Assembly (NCBI GenBank): GCA_036172665.1
Contig: JAYKNF010000038.1
Coordinates: forward strand, 174,220 to 238,219
Origin: Prosopocoilus inquinatus
Lineage: Eukaryota > Arthropoda > Insecta > Coleoptera > Lucanidae
Reading direction: 5' to 3'
DNA: 64,000 bases
Of this stretch, positions 38,527 through 52,200 are shown one piece after another. The notes below the pieces were generated by a model. It did no database searches and was not told where the DNA came from. It saw only the letters and a program-made list of their open reading frames with translations. Numbering within the stretch: position 1 is the first letter of the stretch; each line of letters begins with the position of its first letter. The position numbers and the translations under genes are program-made.

Positions 38527-40281
38527 GGCAATAGTTTGAAACGAGACAACAAATATTAGCGTTGTTCCTGTGATGTACCTAATCGATCCTTACTCATCTA
38601 TCATGTTATTTGACGTTTGGACGGACTCCAGTAACTCTGATGAGAGATACAAAGTTCTCGGACGCAGTAGAAGCTGGAAATAGTTTTGAACGAAACAACA
38701 CGTATTAGCGTTGTTCCTGTGATGTATCTAAACGATCCTTACTTATCTAACATGTTATTTGAGGTTTCGATGGACTCCAGTAAGTCTGATGTGAGATACA
38801 AAGTTTTTGGACGCAGCAGGAGCTGGAAATAGTTTTAAACGAAACAACACGTATTAGCGTTGTTCCTGTGCTGTATCTAATCGATCCTTACTCATATATC
38901 ATGTTATTTGTCGTTTCGATGGACTCCAGTTACTCTGATGTGAGATACGACGTTTTCGGACGCAGCAGCAGCTGGAAATAGTTTTAAACGAAACAATACC
39001 TATTAGCGTTGTTCCTGTAATGTATCTAATCGATCCTTACTCATCTATCATGTTATTTGACGTTTGGACGGACTCCAGTAACTCTGATGTGAGATACAAA
39101 GTTATCGGACGCAGCAGAAGCTGGAAATAGTTTTGAACGAAACAACACGTATTAGCGTTGTTCCTGTGATGTATCTAAACGATCCTTACTTATCTAACAT
39201 GTTATTTGACGTTTGGATGGACTCCAGTAAGTCTGATGTGAGATAAAAAGTTCTTGGACGCAGCAGGAGCTGGAAATAGTTTTAAACGAAACAACACGTT
39301 TTAGCGTTGTTCCTGTGCTGTATCTAATCGATCCTTACTTATCTATCATGTTATTTGACGTTTCGATGGGCTCCAGTAACTCTGATGTGAGATACGACCT
39401 TTTCGGACGCAGCAGAAGCTGGAAATAGTTTTAAACGAAACAACACGCATTAGCGATGTTCCTGTGATGTATCTAATCGATCCTTACTCATCTATCATGT
39501 TATTTTACGTTTGGATGGACTCCAGTAACTCTGATGTGAGATACAAAGTTTTTGGACGCAGCAGAAGCTGGAAATAGTTTTGAACGAAACAACACGTATT
39601 AGCGTTGTTCCTGTGATGTATCTAATCGATCCTTACTTTTCTATCATGTTATTTGACGTTTCGATGGACTCCAGTAACTCTGATGTGAGATACGACGTTT
39701 TCGGACGCAGCAGAAGCTGGAAATAGTTTTAAACGAAACAACACGAATTAGCGATGTTCCCGTGATGTATCTAAACGATCCTTACTCATCTATCATGTTA
39801 TTTGACGTTTGGACGGACTCCAGTAACTCTGATGTGAGATACAAAGTTCTCGGACGCAGCAGAAGCTGGAAATAGTTTTGAACGAAACAACACCTATTAG
39901 CGTTGTTTCTGTGATGTATCTAAACGATCCTTACTTATCTAACATGTTATTTAACGTTTCGATGGACTCCAGTAAGTCTGATGTGAGATATAAAGTTTTT
40001 GGACGCAACAGGAGCTGGAAATAGTTTTAAACGAAACAACACGTATTAGCGTTGTTCCTGTGCTGTATCTAATCGATCCTTACTTATCTATCATGTTATT
40101 TGACGTTTCGATGGACTCCAGTAACTCTGATGAGAGATACAAAGATTTCGGACGCAGCAGAAGCTGGAAATAGTTTTAAACGAAACAACACGCATTAGCG
40201 TTGTTCCTGTGATGTATCTAATCGATCCTTACTCATCTATCAAGTTATTTGACGTTTCGATGGACTCCAGTAACTCTAATG

Positions 40282-42233
40282 CGAGATACGAAATTTTCGG
40301 ACGCAGCAGAAGCTGGAAATAGTTTTAAATGAAACAACACGCATTAGCGTTGTTCCTGTGATGTATCTAATCGATCCTTACTTATCTATCATGTTATTTG
40401 ACGTTTGGATGGACTCCAGTAACCCTGACGTGAGATACGAAGTTCTCGGACGCAGCAGAATCTGGAAATAGTTTTAAACGAAACAACACGCATTAGCGTT
40501 GTTCCTGTGATGTATCTAATCGATCCTTACTCAACTATCATGTTATTTGACGTTTCGATGGACTCCAGTAACTCTAATGCGAGATACGAAATTTTCGGAC
40601 GCAGCAGAAGCTGGAAATAGTTTTAAACGAAACAACACGCATTAGCGTTGTTCCTGTGATGTATCTAATCGATCCTTACTTATCTATCAAGTTATTTGAC
40701 GTTTGGATGGACTCTAGTAACCCTGACGTGAGATACGAAGTTCTCGGACGCAGCAGAAGCTAGAAATAGTTTTAAACGAAACAACACGCATTAGCGTTGT
40801 TCCTGTGTAGTATCTAATCGATCCTTACCTATCTATCATGTTATTTGACATTTCGATGGACTCCAGTAGCTCTGATGTGATATACGACGTTTTCGGACGC
40901 AGCAGCAGCTGAAAATAGTTTTTAACGAAACAACACATATTAGCGTTGTTCCTGTGATTTATCTAATCGATCCTTACTCATCTATCATGTTATTTGACGT
41001 TTGGACGGACTCCAGTAACCCTGATGTGAGATACAAAGTTATCGGACGCAGCAGAAGCTGGAAATAGTTTTGAACGAAACAACACGTATTAGCGTTGTTC
41101 CTGTGCTGTATCTAATCGATCCATACTTATCTATCATGTTATTTGACGTTTCGATGGACTCCAGTAACTCTGATGTGAGATACGACGTTTTCGGACGCAG
41201 CAGATGCTGGAAATAGTTTTAAACGAAACAACACGTATTAGCGTTGTTCCTGTGATGTATCTAATCGATCCTTACTTATCTATCATGTTGTTTTACGTTT
41301 GGATGGACTCCAGTAACTCTGATGTGAGATACAAAGTTTTCGGACGCAGCAGAAGCTGGAAATAATTTTGAACGAAACAACACGTATTAGCGATGTTCCT
41401 GTGATGTATCTAATCGATCCTTACTCATCTATCATATTATTTTACGTTTGGATGGACTTCAGTAACTCTGATGTGAGATACAAAGTTTTTGGACGCAGCA
41501 GAAGCTGGAAATAGTTTTGAACGAAACAACACGTATTAGCGTTTTTCCTGTGATGTATCTAATCGATCCTTACTTTTCTATCATGTTATTTGACGTTTCG
41601 ATGGACTCCAGTAACTCTGATGTGAGATACGATGTTTTCGGACGCAGCAGAAGCTGGAAATAGTTTTAAACGAAACAACACGCATTAGCGATGTTCCTGT
41701 GATGTATCTAAACGATCCTTACTTATCTATCATATTACTTGATATTTCGATGGACTCCAGTTACTCTGATGTGAGATACGACGTTTTCGGACGCAGCAGC
41801 AGCTGGAAATAGTTTTAAACGAAACAACACATATTAGCGTTGTTCCTGTAATGTATCTAATCGATCCTTACTCATCTATCATGTTATTCGACGTTTGGAT
41901 GGACTCCAGTAACTCTGATGTGAGATACAAAGATTTCTGACGCAGCAGAAGCTGGAAATAGTTTTGAACGAAACAACACGTATTAGCGTTGTTCCTGTGA
42001 TGTATCTAATCGATCCTTACTTAGCTACTATGTTATTTGACGTTTCGATGGACTCCAGTAACTCTGATGTGAGATACAAAGATTTCGGACGCAGCAGAAG
42101 CTGGAAATAGTTTTGAACGAAGCAACACGTATTAGCGTTGTTCCTGTGATGTATCTAATCGATCCTTACTTAGCTACTATGTTATTTGACGTTTCGATGG
42201 ACTCCAGTAAGTCTGATGTGAGATACAAAGTTT
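40282..42233 (+). repeat. Satellite spacer between the duplicated segments
   Basis: It consists of 149-bp monomers in an order not matched by the flanking units. Private variants include GTGTAGTATC near 40807, GATATACGACG near 40878 and CATATTACTTGATATTTCG near 41731. It looks like a less homogenised stretch. No gene was seen. Confidence 0.7.
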
Positions 42234-44858
42234 TTGGACGCAGCAGGAGCTGGAAATAGTTTTAAACGAAACAACACGTTTTAGCGTTGTTCCTGTGCTC
42301 TATCTAATCGATCCTTACTTATCTATCATGTTATTTGACGTTTCGATGGGCTCCAGTAACTCTGATGTGAGATACGACGTTTTCGGACGCAGCAGAAGCT
42401 GGAAATAGTTTTAAACGAAACAACACGCATTAGCGATGTTCCTGTGATGTATCTAATCGATCCTTACTCATCTATCATGTTATTTTACGTTTGGATGGAC
42501 TCCAGTAACTCTGATGTGAGATACAAAGTTTTTGGACGCAGCAGAAGCTGGAAATAGTTTTGAACGAAACAACACGTATTAGCGTTGTTCCTGTGATGTA
42601 TCTAATCAATCCTTACTTTTCTATCATGTTATTTGTCGTTTCGATGGACTCCAGTAACTCTGATGTGAGATACGACGTTTTCGGACGCAGCAGAAGCTGG
42701 AAATAGTTTTAAACGAAACAACACGCATTAGCGTTGTTACTGTGATGTATCTAATCGATCCTTACTCATCTATCAAGTTATTTGACGTTTCGATGGACTC
42801 CAGTAACTCTAATGTGAGAAGCGAAATTTTCGGACGCAGCAGAAGCTGGAAATAGTTTTAAACGAAACAACACGCATTAGCGTTGTTCCTGTGATGTATC
42901 TAATCGATACTTACATATCTATCATGTTATTTGACGTTTGGATGGACTCCAGTAAAACTGACGTGAGATACGAAGTTCTCGGACGCAGCAGAAGCTGGAA
43001 ATAATTTTAAACGAAACAACACGCATTAGCGTTGTTCCTGTGATGTATCTAATCGATCCTTACTTATCTATCATGTTATTTGACGTATGGATGGACTCCA
43101 GTAACCCTGACGTGAGATACGAAGTTCTCGGACGCAGCAGAAGCTGGAAATAGTTTTGAACTAAACAACACGTATTGGCGTTGTTCCTGTGATGTATCTA
43201 ATCGATTATTACTCATCTATCATGTTATTTGACGTTTGGATGGACTCCAGTTACTCTGATGTGAGATACAAAGTTTTTGGACGCAGCAGAAGCTGGAAAT
43301 AGTTTTGAACGAAACAACACGTATTAGCGTTGTTCCTGTGATATATCTAATCGATCCTTACTTAGCTACTATGTTATTTGACGTTTCGATATACTCCAGT
43401 AACTCTAATGTGAGATACGAAATTTTCGGACGCAGCAGCAGCTGGCAATAGTTTGAAACGAGACAACAAATATTAGCGTTGTTCCTGTGATGTACCTATT
43501 CGATCCTTACTCATCTATCATGTTATTTGACGTTTGGACGGACTCCAGTAACTCTGATGAGAGATACAAAGTTCTCGGACGCAGTAGAAGCTGGAAATAG
43601 TTTTGAACGAAACAACACGTATTAGCGTTGTTCCTGTGATGTATCTAAACGATCCTTTCTTATCTAACATGTTATTTGACGTTTCGATGGACTCCAGTAA
43701 GTCTGATGTGAGATACAAAGTTTTTGGACGCAGCAGGAGCTGGAAATAGTTTTAAACGAAACAACACGTATTAGCGTTGTTCCTGTGCTGTATCTAATCG
43801 ATCCTTACTCATATATCATATTATTTGGCGTTTCGATGGACTCCAGTTACTCTGATGTGAGATACGACGTTTTCGGACGCAGCAGCAGCTGGAAATAGTT
43901 TTAAACGAAACAATACCTATTAGCGTTGTTCCTGTAATGTATCTAATCGATCCTTACTCATCTATCATGTTATTTGACGTTTGGACGGACTCCAGTAACT
44001 CTGATGTGAGATACAAAGTTATCGGACGCAGCAGAAGCTGGAAATAGTTTTGAACGAAACAACACGTATTAGCGTTGTTCCTGTGATGTATCTAAACGAT
44101 CCTTACTTATCTAACATGTTATTTGACGTTTGGATGGACTCCAGTAAGTCTGATGTGAGATAAAAAGTTCTTGGACGCAGCAGGAGCTGGAAATAGTTTT
44201 AAACGAAACAACACGTTTTAGCGTTGTTCCTGTGCTGTATCTAATCGATCCTTACTTATCTATCATGTTATTTGACGTTTCGATGGGCTCCAGTAACTCT
44301 GATGTGAGATACGACGTTTTCGGACGCAGCAGAAGCTGGAAATAGTTTTAAACGAAACAACACGCATTAGCGATGTTCCTGTGATGTATCTAATCGATCC
44401 TTACTCATCTATCATGTTATTTTACGTTTGGATGGACTCCAGTAACTCTGATGTGAGATACAAAGTTTTTGGACGCAGCAGAAGCTGGAAATAGTTTTGA
44501 ACGAAACAACACGTATTAGCGTTGTTCCTGTGATGTATCTAATCGATCCTTACTTTTCTATCATGTTATTTGACGTTTCGATGGACTCCAGTAACTCTGA
44601 TGTGAGATACGACGTTTTCGGACGCAGCAGAAGCTGGAAATAGTTTTAAACGAAACAACACGAATTAGCGATGTTCCCGTGATGTATCTAAACGATCCTT
44701 ACTCATCTATCATGTTATTTGACGTTTGGACGGACTCCAGTAACTCTGATGTGAGATACAAAGTTCTCGGACGCAGCAGAAGCTGGAAATAGTTTTGAAC
44801 GAAACAACACCTATTAGCGTTGTTTCTGTGATGTATCTAAACGATCCTTACTTATCTA
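42234..44858 (+). repeat. Third copy of the 32698-35322 segment
   Basis: Offset is 9,536 bp (64 x 149). Shared markers: ATCAATCC with TTTGTCG (near 33068 and 42605), AGAAGCG (33281 and 42817), GGCAATAG (33908 and 43444) and CGAATTAGCGATGTTCCCG (near 35124 and 44660). It ends where this copy reads TTATCTATC and the other TTATCTAAC. Confidence 0.85.
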
Positions 44859-46099
44859 TCATGTTATTTAACGTTTCGATGGACTCCAGTAAGTCTGATG
44901 TGAGATACGACGTTTTCGGACGCAGCAGAAGCTGGAAATAGTTTTAAACGAAACAACACGTATTAGCGTTGTTCCTGTGATGTATCTAATCGATCCTTAC
45001 TCATCTATCATGTTATTTGACGTTTGGATGGACTCCAGTAACTCTGATGAGAGATACAAAGATTTCGGACGCAGCAGAAGCTGGAAATAGTTTTGAACGA
45101 AACAACACCTATTAGCGTTGTTCCTGTGATGTATCTAAACGATCCTTACTTATCTAACATGTTATTTGACGTTTGGATGGACTCCAGTAAGTCTGATGTG
45201 AGATACAAAGTTTTGGGACGCAGCAGGAACTGGAAATAGTTTTAAACGAAACAACACGTATTAGCGTTGTTCCTGTGCTGTATCTAATCGATCCTTACTT
45301 ATCTATCATGTTATTTGACGTTTTAATGGACTCCAGTAACCCTGACGTGAGATACGAAGTTCTCGGACGCAGCAGAAGCTGGAAATAGTTTTAAACGAAA
45401 CAACACCCATTAGCGTTGTTTCTGTGATGTATCTAATCGATCCTTACTCATCTATCATGTTATTTGGCGTTACGATGGACTCCAGTAACTTAGATGTGAG
45501 ATACGAAGTTCTCGGACGCAGCTGAAGCTAGAAATAGTTTTAAACAAAGCAACACGCATTAGCGTTGTTCCTGTGATGTATCTAATCGATCCTTACTTAT
45601 CTATCATGTTATTTGACGTTTGGATGGACTCCAGTAACCCTGACGTGAGATACGAAGTTCCCGGACGCAGCAGAAGCTGGAAATAGTTTTGAACGAAACA
45701 ACACGTATTAGCGTTGTTCCTGTGATATATCTAATCGATCCTTACTTAGCTACTATGTTATTTGACGTTTCGATATACTCCAGTAACTCTAATGTGAGAT
45801 ACGAAATTTTCGGACGCAGCAGCAGCTGGCAATAGTTTGAAACGAGACAACAAATATTAGCGTTGTTCCTGTGATGTACCTAATCGATCCTTACTCATCT
45901 ATCATGTTATTTGACGTTTGGACGGACTCCAGTAACTCTGATGAGAGATACAAAGTTCTCGGACGCAGTAGAAGCTGGAAATAGTTTTGAACGAAACAAC
46001 ACGTATTAGCGTTGTTCCTGTGATGTATCTAAACGATCCTTACTTATCTAACATGTTATTTGACGTTTCGATGGACTCCAGTAAGTCTGATGTGAGATA
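44859..46099 (+). repeat. Third copy of the 31002-32242 segment
   Basis: Offset is 13,857 bp (93 x 149), shown by ACGTTTTAAT at 31461 and 45318 and by AAACAAAGCAACACGC in both. It directly follows a copy of material that lies downstream in the original order (32698-35322), so the junction at 44858/44859 is rearranged. The next stretch, 46100-46256, carries private changes (GGATTCAG, TATCTTATCG, ATCTGTCATG). Confidence 0.85.
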
Positions 46100-46256
46100 A
46101 AAAGTTCTTGGATTCAGCAGGAGCTGGAAATAGTTTTAAACGAAACAACACGTTTTAGCGTTGTTCCTGTGCTGTATCTTATCGATCCTTACTTATCTGT
46201 CATGTTATTTGACGTTTCGATGGGCTCCAGTAACTCTGATGTGAGATACGACGTTT

Positions 46257-49200
46257 TCGGACGCAGCAGAAGCTGGAAATAGTTTTAAACGAAACAACAC
46301 GCATTAGCGATGTTCCTGTGATGTATCTAATCGATCCTTACTCATCTATCATGTTATTTTACGTTTGGATGGACTCCAGTAACTCTGATGTGAGATACAA
46401 AGTTTTTGGACGCAGCAGAAGCTGGAAATAGTTTTGAACGAAACAACACGTATTAGCGTTGTTCCTGTGATGTATCTAATCGATCCTTACTTTTCTATCA
46501 TGTTATTTGACGTTTCGATGGACTCCAGTAACTCTGATGTGAGATACGACGTTTTCGGACGCAGCAGAAGCTGGAAATAGTTTTAAACGAAACAACACGA
46601 ATTAGCGATGTTCCCGTGATGTATCTAAACGATCCTTACTCATCTATCATGTTATTTGACGTTTGCACGGACTCCAGTAACTCTGATGTGAGATACAAAG
46701 TTCTCGGACGCAGCAGAAGCTGGAAATAGTTTTGAACGAAGCAACACCTATTAGCGTTGTTTCTGTGATGTATCTAAACGATCCTTACTTATCTAACATG
46801 TTATTTAACGTTTCGATGGACTCCAGTAAGTCTGATGTGAGATATAAAGTTTTTGGACGCAACAGGAGCTGGAAATATTTTTAAACGAAACAACACGTAT
46901 TAGCGTTGTTCCTGTGCTGTATCTAATCGATCCTTACTTATCTATCATGTTATTTGACGTTTCGATGGACTCCAGTAACTCTGATGAGAGATACAAAGAT
47001 TTCGGACGCAGCAGAAGCTGGAAATAGTTTTGAACGAAACAACACCTATCAGCGTTGTTCCTGTGATGTATCTAAACGATCCTTACTTATCTAACATGTT
47101 ATTTAACGTTTCGATGGACTCCAGTAAGTCTGATGTGAGATACGACGTTTTCGGACGCAGCAGAAGCTGGAAATAGTTTTAAACGAAACAACACGTATTA
47201 GCGTTGTTCCTGTGATGTATCTAATCGATCCTTACTCATCTATCATGTTATTTGACGTTTGGATGGACTCCAGTAACTCTGATGAGAGATACAAAGATTT
47301 CGGACGCAGCAGAAGCTGGAAATAGTTTTGAACGAAACAACACCTATTAGCGTTGTTCCTGTGATGTATCTAAACGATCCTTACTTATCTAACATGTTAT
47401 TTGACGTTTGGATGGACTCCAGTAAGTCTGATGTGAGATACAAAGTTTTGGGACGCAGCAGGAACTGGAAATAGTTTTAAACGAAACAACACGTATTAGC
47501 GTTGTTCCTGTGCTGTATCTAATCGATCCTTACTTATCTATCATGTTATTTGACGTTTTAATGGACTCCAGTAACCCTGACGTGAGATACGAAGTTCTCG
47601 GACGCAGCAGAAGCTGGAAATAGTTTTAAACGAAACAACACCCATTAGCGTTGTTTCTGTGATGTATCTAATCGATCCTTACTCATCTATCATGTTATTT
47701 GGCGTTACGATGGACTCCAGTAACTTAGATGTGAGATACGAAGTTCTCGGACGCAGCTGAAGCTAGAAATAGTTTTAAACAAAGCAACACGCATTAGCGT
47801 TGTTCCTGTGATGTATCTAATCGATCCTTACTTATCTATCATGTTATTTGACGTTTGGATGGACTCCAGTAACCCTGACGTGAGATACGAAGTTCCCGGA
47901 CGCAGCAGAAGCTGGAAATAGTTTTGAACGAAACAACACGTATTAGCGTTGTTCCTGTGATATATCTAATCGATCCTTACTTAGCTACTATGTTATTTGA
48001 CGTTTCGATATACTCCAGTAACTCTAATGTGAGATACGAAATTTTCGGACGCAGCAGCAGCTGGCAATAGTTTGAAACGAGACAACAAATATTAGCGTTG
48101 TTCCTGTGATGTACCTAATCGATCCTTACTCATCTATCATGTTATTTGACGTTTGGACGGACTCCAGTAACTCTGATGAGAGATACAATGTTCTCGGACG
48201 CAGTAGAAGCTGGAAATAGTTTTGAACGAAACAACACGTATTAGCGTTGTTCCTGTGATGTATCTAAACGATCCTTACTTATCTAACATGTTATTTGACG
48301 TTTCGATGGACTCCAGTAAGTCTGATGTGAGATACAAAGTTTTTGGACGCAGCAGGAGCTGGAAATAGTTTTAAACGAAACAACACGTATTAGCGTTGTT
48401 CCTGTGCTGTATCTAATCGATCCTTACTCATATATCATGTTATTTGGCGTTTCGATGGACTCCAGTTACTCTGATGTGAGATACGACGTTTTCGGACGCA
48501 GCAGCAGCTGGAAATAGTTTTAAACGAAACAATACCTATTAGCGTTGTTCCTGTAATGTATCTAATCGATCCTTACTCATCTATCATGTTATTTGACGTT
48601 TGGACGGACTCCAGTAACTCTGATGTGAGATACAAAGTTATCGGACGCAGCAGAAGCTGGAAATAGTTTTGAACGAAACAACACGTATTAGCGTTGTTCC
48701 TGTGATGTATCTAAACGATCCTTACTTATCTAACATGTTATTTGACGTTTGGATGGACTTCAGTAAGTCTGATGTGAGATAAAAAGTTCTTGGACGCAGC
48801 AGGAGCTGGAAATAGTTTTAAACGAAACAACACGTTTTAGCGTTGTTCCTGTGCTGTATCTAATCGATCCTTACTTATCTATCATGTCATTTGACGTTTC
48901 GATGGGCTCGAGTAACTCTGATGTGAGATACGACGTTTTCGGACGCAGCAGAAGCTGGAAATAGTTTTAAACGAAACAACACGCATTAGCGATGTGCCTG
49001 TGATGTATCTAATCGATCCTTACTCATCTATCATGTTATTTTACGTTTGGATGGACTCCAGTAACTCTGATGTGAGATACAAAGTTTTTGGACGCAGCAG
49101 AAGCTGGAAATAGTTTTGAACGAAACAACACGTATTAGCGTTGTTTCTGTGATGTATCTAATCAATCCTTACTTTTCTATCATGTTATTTGTCGTTTCGA

Positions 49201-52200
49201 TGGACTCCAGTAACTCTGATGTGAGATACGACGTTTTCGGACGCAGCAGAAGCTGGAAATAGTTTTAAACGAAACAACACGCATTAGCGTTGTTCCTGTG
49301 ATGTATCTAATCGATCCTTACTCATCTATCAAGTTATTTGACGTTTCGATGGACTCCAGTAACTCTAATGTGAGAAGCGAAATTTTCGGACGCAGCAGAA
49401 GCTGGAAATAGTTTTAAACGAAACAACACGCATTAGCGTTGTTCCTGTGATGTATCTAATCGATACTTACTTATCTATCATGTTATTTGACGTTTGGATG
49501 GACTCCAGTAAAACTGACGTGAGATACGAAGTTCTCGGACGCAGCAGAAGCTGGAAATAATTTTAAACGAAACAACACGCATTAGCGTTGTTCCTGTGAT
49601 GTATCTAATCGATCCTTACTTATCTATCATGTTATTTGACGTTTGGATGGACTCCAGTAACCCTGACGTGAGATACGAAGTTCTCGGACGCAGCAGAAGC
49701 TGGAAATAGTTTTGAACTAAACAACACGTATTGGCGTTGTTCCTGTGATGTATCTAATCGATTATTACTCATCTATCATGTTATTTGACGTTTGGATGGA
49801 CTCCAGTTACTCTGATGTGAGATACAAAGTTTTTGGACGCAGCAGAAGCTGGAAATAGTTTTGAACGAAACAACACGTATTAGCGTTGTTCCTGTGATAT
49901 ATCTAATCGATCCTTACTTAGCTACTATGTTATTTGACGTTTCGATATACACCAGTAACTCTAATGTGAGATACGAAATTTTCGGACGCAGCAGCAGCTG
50001 GCAATAGTTTGAAACGAGACAACAAATATTAGCGTTGTTCCTGTGATGTACCTAATCGATCCTTACTCATCTATCATGTTATTTGACGTTTGGACGGACT
50101 CCAGTAACTCTGATGAGAGATACAAAGTTCTCGGACGCAGTAGAAGCTGGAAATAGTTTTGAACGAAACAACACGTATTAGCGTTGTTCCTGTGATGTAT
50201 CTAAACGATCCTTACTTATCTAACATGTTATTTGACGTTTCGATGGACTCCAGTAAGTCTGATGTGAGATACAAAGTTCTTGGACGCAGCAGGAGCTGGA
50301 AATAGTTTTAAACGAAACAACACGTATTAGCGTTGTTCCTGTGCTGTATCTAATCGATCCTTACTCATATATCATGTTATTTGGCGTTTCGATGGACTCC
50401 AGTTACTCTGATGTGAGATACGACGTTTTCGGACGCAGCAGCAGCTGGAAATAGTTTTAAACGAAACAATACCTATTAGCGTTGTTCCTGTAATGTATCT
50501 AATCGATCCTTACTCATCTATCATGTTATTTGACGTTTGGACGGACTCCAGTAACTCTGATGTGAGATACAAAGTTATCGGACGCAGCAGAAGCTGGAAA
50601 TAGTTTTGAACGAAACAACACGTATTAGCGTTGTTCCTGTGATGTATCTAAACGATCCTTACTTATCTAACATGTTATTTGACGTTTGGATGGACTCCAG
50701 TAAGTCTGATGTGAGATAAAAAGTTCTTGGACGCAGCAGGAGCTGGAAATAGTTTTAAACGAAACAACACGTTTTAGCGTTGTTCCTGTGCTGTATCTAA
50801 TCGATCCTTACTTATCTATCATGTTATTTGACGTTTCGATGGGCTCCAGTAACTCTGATGTGAGATACGACCTTTTCGGACGCAGCAGAAGCTGGAAATA
50901 GTTTTAAACGAAACAACACGCATTAGCGATGTTCCTGTGATGTATCTAATCGATCCTTACTCATCTATCATGTTATTTTACGTTTGGATGGACTCCAGTA
51001 ACTCTGATGTGAGATACAAAGTTTTTGGACGCAGCAGAAGCTGGAAATAGTTTTGAACGAAACAACACGTATTAGCGTTGTTCCTGTGATGTATCTAATC
51101 GATCCTTACTTTTCTATCATGTTATTTGACGTTTCGATGGACTCCAGTAACTCTGATGTGAGATACGACGTTTTCGGACGCAGCAGAAGCTGGAAATAGT
51201 TTTAAACGAAACAACACGAATTAGCGATGTTCCCGTGATGTATCTAAACGATCCTTACTCATCTATCATGTTATTTGACGTTTGGACGGACTCCAGTAAC
51301 TCTGATGTGAGATACAAAGTTCTCGGACGCAGCAGAAGCTGGAAATAGTTTTGAACGAAACAACACCTATTAGCGTTGTTTCTGTGATGTATCTAAACGA
51401 TCCTTACTTATCTAACATGTTATTTAACGTTTCGATGGACTCCAGTAAGTCTGATGTGAGATATAAAGTTTTTGGACGCAACAGGAGCTGGAAATAGTTT
51501 TAAACGAAACAACACGTATTAGCGTTGTTCCTGTGCTGTATCTAATCGATCCTTACTTATCTATCATGTTATTTGACGTTTCGATGGACTCCAGTAACTC
51601 TGATGAGAGATACAAAGATTTCGGACGCAGCAGAAGCTGGAAATAGTTTTGAACGAAACAACACCTATCAGCGTTGTTCCTGTGATGTATCTAATCGATC
51701 CTTACTCATCTATCAAGTTATTTGACGTTTCGATGGACTCCAGTAACTCTAATGTGAGAAGCGAAATTTTCGGACGCAGCAGAAGCTGGAAATAGTTTTA
51801 AACGAAACAACACGCATTAGCGTTGTTCCTGTGATGTATCTAATCGATACTTACTTATCTATCATGTTATTTGACGTTTGGATGGACTCCAGTAAAACTG
51901 ACGTGAGATACGAAGTTCTCGGACGCAGCAGAAGCTGGAAATAATTTTAAACGAAACAACACGCATTAGCGTTGTTCCTGTGATGTATCTAATCGATCCT
52001 TACTTATCTATCATGTTATTTGACGTTTGGATGGACTCCAGTAACCCTGACGTGAGATACGAAGTTCTCGGACGCAGCAGAAGCTGGAAATAGTTTTGAA
52101 CTAAACAACACGTATTGGCGTTGTTCCTGTGATGTATCTAATCGATTATTACTCATCTATCATGTTATTTGACGTTTGGATGGACTCCAGTTACTCTGAT

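Larger units (their letters stand above)
30165..40281 (+). repeat. 10.1-kb segmental duplication within the array, copy 1
   Basis: It matches 46257-56373 base for base at a constant offset of 16,092 bp (108 x 149). Private markers shared by both copies: TTGCACGG (30571, 46663), AAATATTTTT (30781, 46873), ACGTTTTAAT (31461, 47553), CATGTCAT (32791, 48883), AGAAGCG (33281, 49373) and GATGTAAG (37745, 53837). Reading by eye I noted eight mismatches, for example 30649 A/G, 32295 T/G and 38763 G/C; this count is not exhaustive. Identity stops at GTTCTCGG versus GTTTTCGG on the left and GCGAGATAC versus GTGAGAAGC on the right. Confidence 0.93.

Noticed and set aside
43518..43718. 66-codon open reading frame on the minus strand, nearly identical to the one at 5821
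   Set aside because: The similarity is due to both being the same kind of satellite monomer pair (G followed by F), not to a conserved protein. Sister copies of the same segment carry stops.
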